The notes under the pieces were generated by a model. The model ran no database searches, was not told the DNA's origin, and saw nothing but the letters and a program-made list of their open reading frames with translations. This document shows, piece by piece, positions 1 through 7,112 of a stretch of 12,447 nucleotides of DNA. Numbering within the stretch: the stretch's first letter is position 1; each line of letters begins with the position of its first letter. Source of the DNA: CAZIPZ01 sp964541075 (GTDB lineage: Bacteria > Acidobacteriota > Terriglobia > 20CM-2-55-15); assembly GCA_964541075.1 (NCBI GenBank), contig CAZIPZ010000112.1, forward strand, positions 1 to 12,447, in the 5' to 3' direction. Position numbers and translations under genes: made by a program.

Positions 1-1
1 C

Positions 2-1894
2 CTGCTGGGGATTGATGTCGACGATGAAACCGGCGGCGGCGCAGCTTCGACACATGAGGAACGTCATCTATTCTCTCGGGTAGCAGCTGTCACCGAACGT
101 TACGGCCGGCGCCTGCGATTCTTGATCGTCCCTGCGCATGATGTATTCGATGGCATTATTGCGGTAGCTGTACGGTTGCATTCGTCAGAGGTGCACGTTG
201 GTGAATCCACCACTCTCTCGGCAGACGATCAGGGACGGCTCTTGGGAGAGGCGTGGGAACGCGCAGACAAACCAAAGGATCAGCACCTTCGACTCGTCAT
301 TCACCGGGACAGTGGACGAACTGAGGCCTATCACCTCGGCGCTCATCCACCCTCTCTAACTTCCAGCGATCTTGATTTGATTCACCGTGTCTGGCTCGAT
401 GCTGCCAAGGAGGTTGGCCGGCACGTGCATCATCATGACGTTGTTCGCGCAGCGCTTACACAAATGGAACAACAGCTCACAGGCCCACAACGAGAAGACG
501 CCATCGCGGTGATTCGCAGCGTAGCCCGACCAGCAGATGAACTGGCGGCCGCGGTTCGCGCCCGAAACTATCCACGACTTCGAGATCTCCTCCGTAACCG
601 GCACGACAGCGACATCGCAGCGGCGCTGACCGAGTTAAGCATCGAGGACCAGGTTGTGGTTTTTCGGATCCTGCCAAGAAAGGATGCGTCGGCCGTTTTC
701 GAGTACTTGTCGCGCGAACAGCAGGAAGCGCTGCTCAAGGCAATGGCTCAGGAAGACGTGGCCGCACTCCTCAACAACATGTCGCCAGATGACCGAACGA
801 TGTTCTTTGAGGAATTTCCGGCGACCGTGACGCGTCAATTGCTGGCGTTGTTGACTCCTGCTGAGCGCTCCGTGGCAATGACTCTGCTCGGCTACCCGGA
901 AGATTCCATCGGACGGTTAATGACGCCCCATTATGTGAGCGTTCGAGAGCATTGGACTGTCCGGGAAGTTCTTGACTACATCCGCACGCACGGACATGTC
1001 AGCGAGACTCTTAATGTCGTTTACGTCGTGGACGAACAGGGCCTTTTGGTTGATGACATTCGGATCCGCGAACTTCTGCTCGCGCCGCTCGACAGTCTCA
1101 TCACGGATGTCATGGACCGAAGATTCGTTGCGCTAAAAGCAACAGACGATCAGAAAACGGCGGTCGCCACTTTTCGCCAGTATGACCGTACGGCGCTTCC
1201 CGTGACGGATACAAGCGGAATGCTGATTGGAATTGTTACGATCGACGACGTTCTCGATGTGGCCGAAGAGGCGGCGACGAAAGAGATTCAACGCATCGGA
1301 GGTTCTGAAGCGTTCGATGAGCCGTATATGCGCATCGCTTTCGGGAGCATGATTAGGAAACGCGCCGGCTGGCTGACCGCTTTATTTTTGGGTGAAATGT
1401 TGACAGCTACTGCAATGGGCGTCTTTGAAGAGGAAATCTCTCGCGCAGTAGTGCTCGCATTGTTCGTTCCTTTGATCATCTCCAGCGGCGGAAACTCAGG
1501 ATCGCAGGCCGCAACACTCGTCATTCGAGCTCTGGCTCTTGGTGAAGTTGGTCTCTCGGATTGGTGGCGGGTTATTCGGCGCGAAGTTCTTGCCGGGTTG
1601 GCCTTGGGAGCGATTCTTGGAACCATTGGATTCCTTAGAATTTCCATCTGGTCGGCTTTTTCCGATATTTATGGTCCACACTGGCTTTTGGTCGCCCTCA
1701 CAGTAAGCCTTGCTTTGATCGGTATTGTGCTGTGGGGAACGCTGGTCGGATCTTTATTGCCCTTTGTCTTGCGTCGCCTGGGGTTCGACCCAGCTGCGTC
1801 GTCAGCGCCCTTTGTCGCGACGCTGGTTGATGTGACCGGGCTCGTCATTTACTTCACTGTTGCAATGGTTATTTTGCGCGGAACATTGTTGTGA
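2..1894 (+). CDS. mgtE: MgtE-type magnesium channel fused to an APC-permease-like cytosolic tail (5' partial)
   Basis: MgtE proteins are homodimeric Mg2+ channels of the inner membrane, gated by their cytosolic N and CBS domains. Numbering from the open codon at base 2, 630 residues are visible. Residues 1 to about 170 are not standard MgtE: segments such as RRLRFLIVPAHDVFD, LHSSEVHVGES, LGEAWERA and HPPSLTSSDLDLIHR resemble, from memory, the cytosolic tail of APC permeases. About 180-300 is the helical MgtE N domain (FRILPRKDA, LLKAMAQEDVAALLNNM), about 305-425 the CBS pair (GRLMTPHYVSV, MDRRFVALKA, GIVTIDDVLDV), and about 455-630 the five-helix membrane domain with the SGGNSGSQ signature and the pore aspartate D610 in LVDVTGLVIYF. 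A TTG at 122 could be taken as a start, but it encodes Leu inside RFLIVP and the frame has no stop back to base 2, so the gene runs off the left edge. MgtE identity is firm; the upstream permease is inferred. Confidence 0.93.
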   Translation: MLGIDVDDETGGGAASTHEERHLFSRVAAVTERYGRRLRFLIVPAHDVFDGIIAVAVRLHSSEVHVGESTTLSADDQGRLLGEAWERADKPKDQHLRLVIHRDSGRTEAYHLGAHPPSLTSSDLDLIHRVWLDAAKEVGRHVHHHDVVRAALTQMEQQLTGPQREDAIAVIRSVARPADELAAAVRARNYPRLRDLLRNRHDSDIAAALTELSIEDQVVVFRILPRKDASAVFEYLSREQQEALLKAMAQEDVAALLNNMSPDDRTMFFEEFPATVTRQLLALLTPAERSVAMTLLGYPEDSIGRLMTPHYVSVREHWTVREVLDYIRTHGHVSETLNVVYVVDEQGLLVDDIRIRELLLAPLDSLITDVMDRRFVALKATDDQKTAVATFRQYDRTALPVTDTSGMLIGIVTIDDVLDVAEEAATKEIQRIGGSEAFDEPYMRIAFGSMIRKRAGWLTALFLGEMLTATAMGVFEEEISRAVVLALFVPLIISSGGNSGSQAATLVIRALALGEVGLSDWWRVIRREVLAGLALGAILGTIGFLRISIWSAFSDIYGPHWLLVALTVSLALIGIVLWGTLVGSLLPFVLRRLGFDPAASSAPFVATLVDVTGLVIYFTVAMVILRGTLL

Positions 1895-1915
1895 ATCATG
1901 CGACACTCCGCGCAA
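1874..1915 (+). terminator. Long hairpin over the mgtE stop codon, possible terminator
   Basis: TTGCGCGGA (1874-1882) and TCCGCGCAA (1907-1915) are a perfect 9-base inverted repeat. Inside it TGTTG (1887-1891) can pair with CGACA (1901-1905), with one G-U pair, leaving a 9-base apical loop that contains the mgtE stop. AT-rich sequence follows but no T-run, so it is not a classical intrinsic terminator. It could end transcription, protect the 3' end, or serve both convergent genes. The pairing is seen; the function is inferred. Confidence 0.4.
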
Positions 1916-1947
1916 TAAATCTACCAGTTGAACAAGAGGGATGGTCT

Positions 1948-1957
1948 NNNNNNNNNN
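1948..1957. other. Assembly gap (10 N)
   Basis: Ten consecutive undetermined bases lie between the mgtE 3' end and the VOC gene. A round run of 10 Ns usually marks a scaffold join of unknown true length. Missing genes, or a wrong join, between the left and right parts of the window cannot be excluded. Confidence 0.97.
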
Positions 1958-1958
1958 G

Positions 1959-2054
1959 ATTTCCGACCGCGAATACGACCAACGCTATCAGGAATTGCTC
2001 GATCTGGAGAATATTCCGAGATCACATCGGCATCATCGTTGGAACCGACGGTGA
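1959..2054 (+). pseudogene. Short coding remnant next to the gap, faintly like the N-terminus of NAD-dependent DNA ligase
   Basis: Immediately right of the gap one frame reads ISDREYDQRYQELLDLE and then runs on to a TGA at 2052. The pattern ISD-x-EYD-x4-EL-x2-LE agrees with the segment near residues 30-55 of LigA proteins, but after LE the similarity ends and the frame stops after 31 codons. A different frame reads on to a TAG at 2104-2106 (ending GDELALQAGNRFMWFRVE), and the opposite strand is also open for about 50 codons. The stretch may therefore be a broken ligA fragment, the end of an unrelated gene cut by the gap, or chance. Nothing else coding is supported in 1895-2122. Confidence 0.2.
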
Positions 2055-2122
2055 CGAATTGGCCCTGCAAGCCGGGAATCGTTTCATGTGGTTTCGTGTG
2101 GAGTAGCTCGGAAGGTGCTCTG

Positions 2123-2611
2123 CTAGACCTCGCTTTCGTATGCCTTCTTCAAACCCGCAATATCGAGCTTTCTCATTTGAAGCAGTGCTTTCATCATTCT
2201 GTTTGATCTTGCAGAGTCGTTCCGTTGCATCAATTCTCCGACGATGGTGGGTACAACTTGCCACGACATTCCATATTTGTCTTTGAGCCAGCCGCACTGT
2301 ACTTCACTTCCTCCGGCGGATAGCTTTTCCCAAATTTCATCGAGCTCTTCCTGCGTTTCGACATTTACGACGAAGGATATCGCTTCCGTGAACTTGAAAT
2401 GCGGACCACCGTTTAGCGCAATGAATTCTTGACCATCAAGTTCAAAAGACACCGTCATTGCGCCACCTTCGGGGCCGGGCCCTGTATCGCCGTAGCGCGA
2501 AATACGACCTGTCTTTGAATTCTTGAAGATAGAGGTGTAGAAACTTGCGGCTTCCTCGGCCTCGTTGTTGAACCACAGAAACGGGGTGATTTTCTGCCTT
2601 CGTATGCTCAT
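2123..2611 (-). CDS. PhnB-like VOC superfamily protein (3-demethylubiquinone methyltransferase-like fold)
   Basis: This 162-residue cytosolic protein has the features of the PhnB/3-dmu-9_3-mt family of the vicinal oxygen chelate superfamily: ITPFLWFNNEAEEAASFY at residues 8-25, the beta strand MTVSFELDGQEFIALNGGP at 52-70, and CGWLKDKYGMSWQVVP at 106-121. The length matches the family. Despite the family name, these small proteins are rarely proven methyltransferases; members include glyoxalase- and resistance-related proteins, and the substrate here is unknown. The ATG is preceded by a good ribosome site, AAGGA (2618-2622) with a 6-base spacer. It starts 21 bases after the RND transporter stop on the same strand, so it is probably the last gene of the efflux operon. 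A link to the pump's substrate is possible but only inferred. Confidence 0.9.
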   Translation of the reverse strand: MSIRRQKITPFLWFNNEAEEAASFYTSIFKNSKTGRISRYGDTGPGPEGGAMTVSFELDGQEFIALNGGPHFKFTEAISFVVNVETQEELDEIWEKLSAGGSEVQCGWLKDKYGMSWQVVPTIVGELMQRNDSARSNRMMKALLQMRKLDIAGLKKAYESEV

Positions 2612-2632
2612 TTCTCTTCCTTAGGTTCAACT

Positions 2633-5600
2633 CTAGCCTATGACGGTCTCAGCTGACGACTGTGTGGTCGTTCTTGATCGACGCAGCCAGGCATGAAGCT
2701 TCTCCATGTAGATGTAGAGTACTGGAGTGATGTAGAGGGTCAAAAACTGAGATACTAAGAGTCCGCCAACCACGGCTAAGCCAAGTGGTTGGCGGGCATC
2801 GGCGCCCTCTCCATATCCGAGCGCGATCGGAAGGGTTCCTAGAAGGGCAGCCATCGTCGTCATCATGATGGGACGGAATCTTAGTTTGCATCCCTGATAA
2901 ATAGCTTCTGCGGAAGACTTGCCCTCGCGCTGTGCGTCTATGGCGAAGTCAATCATCATGATCGCGTTCTTCTTCACGACGCCGAAAAGCATGATCAGCC
3001 CAACAAAAGCATAAAGATCAAGTTGTTTTCCAAACAGTGTCAGAGTGAGTAATGCGCCGAACACTGCTGACGGAAGCCCGGAAAGGATCGTAATCGGATG
3101 CAGGAAGCTTTCGTATAACACACCGAGAACAATGTAGATGACGAGAATGGCGACGATAAGAAGGATCGTCAGCCCCTGGAAGGATTCCTGAAATTCCTTG
3201 ACCGTTCCCTGGAAATTGGCGGTCACGCTTGCAGGAACCCGTAGTTCCCGAATGGTGTCCTGAACCCGAGTCGCGGCCTCGCCGAGTGAAAACCCTTGCT
3301 GGAGATTGAAAGAAATGGTCGCCGCCGGCAGTTGTCCAAAATGGTTCACGCTGAGCGGCCCCACAGTTCGAGAAATGCGGGTGACCTGATCGAGTGGAAT
3401 GAGGGCGCCTTTCGAGGAGCGGACGTACAGCCGCGACAGCGCATCTGGTGTGTTCTGATATTCTGGCTGCACTTCGAGTATCACCGAATACTGATTTGCC
3501 GGCGCATAGATGTTGGAGACCTGGCGATCTCCGTAGGCCGTGTAGAGCGCAGCCTGAATCTGCTCTGGAGTTACAGCAAGAGCCTGCGCACGATCACGAT
3601 CAATATCCACCATCACCTGCGGGCTGGCGATCAGCAGGTCGCTGTTCACGTCCAGAAATCCTGGAAGCGTGCGAATTTTATCGGTGATTCTTGGAACCCA
3701 TTCGTAAATCTCCTGCAGATTTACGCTCTGAACAGTCATTTGATAGATGCTGGTGGTGAACTGACCATTGATGGTGATTGGCGGCGGATTCTGCAGAAAC
3801 GTCATGATGCCGGGGACCTGAGCCAGCCTAGGCCTAAGTGAGTCGATAGTTTCATCGACTGAAAGCGCGCGTTTGTCTCGATCTTTTAGCTTTGAAAAGA
3901 GAAACGCAGAATTGCTGTCAGTCGCAAATGTCACCGCATTTTCAACGTTGGGATCCGCCTGAAGGATGTCTGCCACCGCTCGTTGCCGCTGCGCCATCGA
4001 GGTGTATGAAATGTCCTGACCGGCCATCGTCACACCAAAAATGAAACCGCTATCCTGGCTTGGAATAAACCCTGTCGGCATGGTCATGAACAGATAGATG
4101 GTTCCCACGAGCATGGCCGCCGCTACCAGCATGGTGGCAATGCTGTGCCGCAGCGCTTTTCGCAGCGTGTAGTCGTAGCCAACGGCAAGTCGATCGAAGC
4201 CCCTTTCCAGGGCGCGGTAAAGAGCACCGTGCCTCTGAGCGTGAGAGGGGAGATAGCGGCTGCCGAGCATCGGTGTGAACGTGAGCGAGATAAATCCGGA
4301 TATGACAATGGCAACAATGATCGTAACGGAAAATTCGTGGAGCAGCCTGCCTACCATGCCGCTCATAAACAGGACCGGAATGAAGACTGCGATCAAAGAA
4401 ATGGTCATGGATACGATCGTAAATCCAATTTCCTTGGATGCGAGCAGCGCCGCCTCATAGCGTCCCCTTCCCATCTCCATGTAACGGATGATGTTTTCAA
4501 GCATCACAATAGCGTCGTCTACAACAAAGCCCACGGACAGCGTAAGAGCCATCAAGGAAAGGGTGTTGAGGCTGTATCCAAGCACATACATGGCGGCGAA
4601 GGTTCCAACAATTGAAAGGACGACTGCGGATCCAGGAATGAGCGTTGCAGAGAGGTTTCGCAAGAAGAGGAAGATCACCATGACGACAAGAGCGATCGTT
4701 AGAACGAGCGTGTATTCGACGTCGTGGATAGAGCCTCTAATGGATTCCGACGCATCAAACGCAACGACGAGTTCAATTGACGGCGGGAGCACCGCCTGAA
4801 GTTCCGGCAGCAAGGCGCGAATCCGGTCCACGATTTCGACTGTGTTAGTCCCAGGCTGTCGCGAAATAGCGAGGATCATTCCCCGAGAGCCATTGAACCA
4901 CGCAATCGTCTTGTCGTCTTCAACGCTGTCCACTACGTTGGCAAGCTGTTCGAGCCGAAGTGGGACGCCGTTCCTCCATTCGACCACGAGAGGGCGATAT
5001 GCGGCTGCGTTGGTCAACTGTCCGCTGGATTCCACGGTGAAGGCTTGTTTGTCGCCATAGAGCCGGCCAGTCGGCAGATTGACGTTGCTTTCTCGAATGG
5101 CGCGCTGAACGTCGTCAATACCAACGCGATGCGCCGCGAGTTGGTCGGGATCCACTTGGATGCGCACCGCATACTTCTGCGCGCCAAAGACCTGGACTCG
5201 CGAGATACCGCTGACCATCGAAATCCGCTGCGCGAGCATGGTCTCTGCGTACTCGTTAACGGTGTAGAGCGGCAGCGTATTGGAATTGAGAGCCAGATAA
5301 AGTATCGGCTGTTCGGAAGGATTGGTCTTCTGGTAGGAAGGAGGCCGCGGCATGTTGGGTGGAAGCTGTGCTTGGGCGATGGCAGCCTGCACATCCTGGG
5401 CGGCCGCGTCGATATTGCGATCCAGCCCGAACTGAATCGTGATAGTCGTGGTGCTCTGGTTGTTCGAGGAACTCATCGACTGAACACCGGCGATGGTCGA
5501 AAACTCGCGTTCTAGGGGAGTTGCAATCGAGGAAGCCATCGTTTCGGGACTTGCCCCCGGCTGAAACGCGTTCACCTGAATCGTTGGATAGTCCACGCTC

Positions 5601-5713
5601 GGAAGGGCCGCTACTGGAAGCGCTCGAAAACCAACAGCGCCGAAAAGAAGAATGGCGAACGTCACCAAGGCCGTCATCACCGGCCGTTCAATGAAGATGC
5701 GGGAAAAGTTCAC
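2633..5713 (-). CDS. RND multidrug efflux transporter, MdtB/MdtC-like subfamily
   Basis: A complete 1026-residue inner-membrane proton-driven transporter of the HAE1/AcrB class, the usual length. TM1 is at about 10-30, followed by a periplasmic porter domain to about 335, a TM2-6 block at 335-485, a second periplasmic domain at about 550-845 and TM8-12 from 848. The proton-relay residues are present: the Asp pair D399-D400 in SVGFVVDDAIVMLEN, Lys914/915 in FGVVKKNAIMMIDFA, and Arg947 plus Thr952/953 in LRFRPIMMTT. The VVKKNAIMM and LRQ/RQPLG-type motifs resemble MdtC/MuxC rather than AcrB. MdtB and MdtC normally pair as heterotrimers, but only one such gene is visible here, so it may work as a homotrimer. 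Its GTG start overlaps the TGA of the adaptor gene by 4 bases (GTGA, 5710-5713), indicating translational coupling; no strong separate ribosome site is seen. It should work with that adaptor and an outer-membrane channel encoded elsewhere. Confidence 0.96.
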   Translation of the reverse strand: MNFSRIFIERPVMTALVTFAILLFGAVGFRALPVAALPSVDYPTIQVNAFQPGASPETMASSIATPLEREFSTIAGVQSMSSSNNQSTTTITIQFGLDRNIDAAAQDVQAAIAQAQLPPNMPRPPSYQKTNPSEQPILYLALNSNTLPLYTVNEYAETMLAQRISMVSGISRVQVFGAQKYAVRIQVDPDQLAAHRVGIDDVQRAIRESNVNLPTGRLYGDKQAFTVESSGQLTNAAAYRPLVVEWRNGVPLRLEQLANVVDSVEDDKTIAWFNGSRGMILAISRQPGTNTVEIVDRIRALLPELQAVLPPSIELVVAFDASESIRGSIHDVEYTLVLTIALVVMVIFLFLRNLSATLIPGSAVVLSIVGTFAAMYVLGYSLNTLSLMALTLSVGFVVDDAIVMLENIIRYMEMGRGRYEAALLASKEIGFTIVSMTISLIAVFIPVLFMSGMVGRLLHEFSVTIIVAIVISGFISLTFTPMLGSRYLPSHAQRHGALYRALERGFDRLAVGYDYTLRKALRHSIATMLVAAAMLVGTIYLFMTMPTGFIPSQDSGFIFGVTMAGQDISYTSMAQRQRAVADILQADPNVENAVTFATDSNSAFLFSKLKDRDKRALSVDETIDSLRPRLAQVPGIMTFLQNPPPITINGQFTTSIYQMTVQSVNLQEIYEWVPRITDKIRTLPGFLDVNSDLLIASPQVMVDIDRDRAQALAVTPEQIQAALYTAYGDRQVSNIYAPANQYSVILEVQPEYQNTPDALSRLYVRSSKGALIPLDQVTRISRTVGPLSVNHFGQLPAATISFNLQQGFSLGEAATRVQDTIRELRVPASVTANFQGTVKEFQESFQGLTILLIVAILVIYIVLGVLYESFLHPITILSGLPSAVFGALLTLTLFGKQLDLYAFVGLIMLFGVVKKNAIMMIDFAIDAQREGKSSAEAIYQGCKLRFRPIMMTTMAALLGTLPIALGYGEGADARQPLGLAVVGGLLVSQFLTLYITPVLYIYMEKLHAWLRRSRTTTQSSAETVIG

Positions 5714-6903
5714 GATGCGTTCGCCTGCGTCACTATTGTCGCGCCCGGATAGAGGCGAGACTGGCCGTCGGTGACGACTGTTTCGCCAGGAGCAACACCT
5801 TTTTCAATGATGATCTTTCCTGACGCTGTTTGGCCGGTGGACACCGGTCGCGGCTCAACGGTCTTGTCCGTCCTCACCACATAAACGAAAGAACCTTGCT
5901 GTCCAGCCTGCACCGCCTCAGCGGGGATTACTGTGGCTACTTGATGATCAAGCGTGAGCACGACGTTTACAAATTGTCCCGGCCAGAACGTTCCATCGCG
6001 GTTTTCGAATGTGGCTTTGAGGCGAATCGTGCCCGTATTGGGATCGATCGTGTTATCAATCACGGAAAGATTTCCGTTGGCCATATTGTGCCCTGATTTA
6101 TCCACGCCGGCCTGAACTGCAAGTTTTCCGCCGCTCCTTTGCTTCAAAGAAGGAAAGTAACGCTCGGGCACGCCGAACGAGATGAAGATGGGGCTGACTC
6201 GGTTGATCACAACCAGCGGATCGTCTCCATTCGCCTTTACAAGATTGCCCGGATGAAGCAACAGGTTGCCGGCTCTTCCGGAAATAGGCGATCGAATCTG
6301 GCAGTATCCGATATCAAGCTTGGCGCGTTCCACGGCAGCTCGATTCATTTCGAGCGACGCTTTCGTACTTTCGATGGCGGCTTCGCTGGCACGAACGGAC
6401 TGCTGGGCGACCTCGGCCGCCGTTCGAACCTGCTGCTCCTGCATTCGAGGCGTGATCCCTTCCTTCGTCAGGCGATCAAACCGTTCGGCGTCCGTTTCCG
6501 CATTTTTGAGCTGCGCTTTGTCTCGCGCGAGATTGGCTTCGGCTTGTCTTAGTTGTGCAAGATCTTTAGCAACTGCGGCTTCCATTTGGCGAAGCACTTC
6601 CTGGTATGGACGCGAGTCGATCTCGAAGAGAAGATCTCCCTGCGCTATGTTTCCGCCCTCAACAAAGCGGACGCTCAATAGCGGACCACCTACCTGCGAT
6701 TTCACTTCGACTGAGGAAGACGGCTCTACATTTCCTACCGCATGAACTTGGATAGGCACGGTTTCCTCCGTCGCCAGCGCAATGCTGACGGGAACCGGCG
6801 GCATCATCATGCCTGCAGCTGCTTGGTTCTGGTCCGACGATCGGCATGAAAAAGCAAAAGTAACGAACAGCATTAGGGAAGCGAATCGAACGGCTCTCTT
6901 CAT
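5710..6903 (-). CDS. Periplasmic adaptor (membrane fusion) lipoprotein of the RND pump
   Basis: This is the HlyD/AcrA/MdtA-type adaptor that bridges the RND trimer to an outer-membrane channel. From the chosen start it has 397 residues: an N-terminal signal MKRAVRFASLMLFVTFAF followed by Cys20, which fits a lipoprotein cleavage site although AFSC is not an ideal lipobox. A first barrel/lipoyl half lies at about 60-98 (VGGPLLSVRFVEGGNIAQGDLLFEID), a coiled-coil hairpin at about 100-200, the second lipoyl half with IRSPISGRAGNLLLHPGNLV at about 203-222, a beta-barrel with DPNTGTIRLKATFEN at about 288-301, and a membrane-proximal domain to the end. An upstream in-frame ATG at 7002 would add 33 residues in front of the signal peptide; neither start has a strong ribosome site, and the signal peptide decides for 6903. 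The stop overlaps the transporter start by 4 bases. Confidence 0.93.
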   Translation of the reverse strand: MKRAVRFASLMLFVTFAFSCRSSDQNQAAAGMMMPPVPVSIALATEETVPIQVHAVGNVEPSSSVEVKSQVGGPLLSVRFVEGGNIAQGDLLFEIDSRPYQEVLRQMEAAVAKDLAQLRQAEANLARDKAQLKNAETDAERFDRLTKEGITPRMQEQQVRTAAEVAQQSVRASEAAIESTKASLEMNRAAVERAKLDIGYCQIRSPISGRAGNLLLHPGNLVKANGDDPLVVINRVSPIFISFGVPERYFPSLKQRSGGKLAVQAGVDKSGHNMANGNLSVIDNTIDPNTGTIRLKATFENRDGTFWPGQFVNVVLTLDHQVATVIPAEAVQAGQQGSFVYVVRTDKTVEPRPVSTGQTASGKIIIEKGVAPGETVVTDGQSRLYPGATIVTQANAS

Positions 6904-7047
6904 GTCATGTACTTTCGAGAAGGGCGTTTCTCTCACTGAAGGTTCTGGGGCGCTTGCCGTAGCCACGTGAAGACCTAGTGTACCAACGAGCGCCTTCGAC
7001 ATTACACTGAAGTTTCAAAATCACCCTAGCCCAGAAATCGGCTCGTC

Positions 7048-7065
7048 ACATTGCCATGGCAGTGT
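7048..7065. promoter_or_regulatory. Imperfect palindrome upstream of the efflux genes, candidate operator
   Basis: The 18-base sequence ACATTGCCATGGCAGTGT is symmetric at 8 of 9 base pairs around its centre, with a perfect 10-base core TGCCATGGCA. It lies in the gap between the histidine kinase stop (7113) and the adaptor gene, 145 bases before the chosen adaptor start. Such dyads are typical binding sites for dimeric repressors such as TetR or MarR types that often control RND pumps. No such regulator is encoded in the window and no clear -35/-10 pair could be assigned, so the role is inferred. Confidence 0.35.
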
Positions 7066-7112
7066 TTATGAATCGGAACGAGTCGAAAACTTTCGTTGAT
7101 TGTCACTACTCA

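Noticed and set aside
122..124. TTG as the start codon of the mgtE gene
   Set aside because: It encodes Leu inside a continuous domain (RFLIVP), the frame has no stop back to base 2, and no ribosome site precedes it.
1891..2106. 71-codon plus-strand frame beginning with a GTG that overlaps the mgtE stop
   Set aside because: It runs through the undetermined bases, so its continuity across the gap is unproven; only the possibility of a broken gene there is kept.
3296..5515. Several plus-strand open frames of 60-180 codons opposite the RND transporter
   Set aside because: They lie wholly antisense to a strongly conserved gene, have no recognisable domains, and mirror its codon pattern; treated as shadows.
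6904..7002. Upstream ATG start for the adaptor gene
   Set aside because: It would place 33 residues in front of a clear signal peptide and lipobox-like Cys, which would be unusual for an exported lipoprotein; no ribosome site is seen there.
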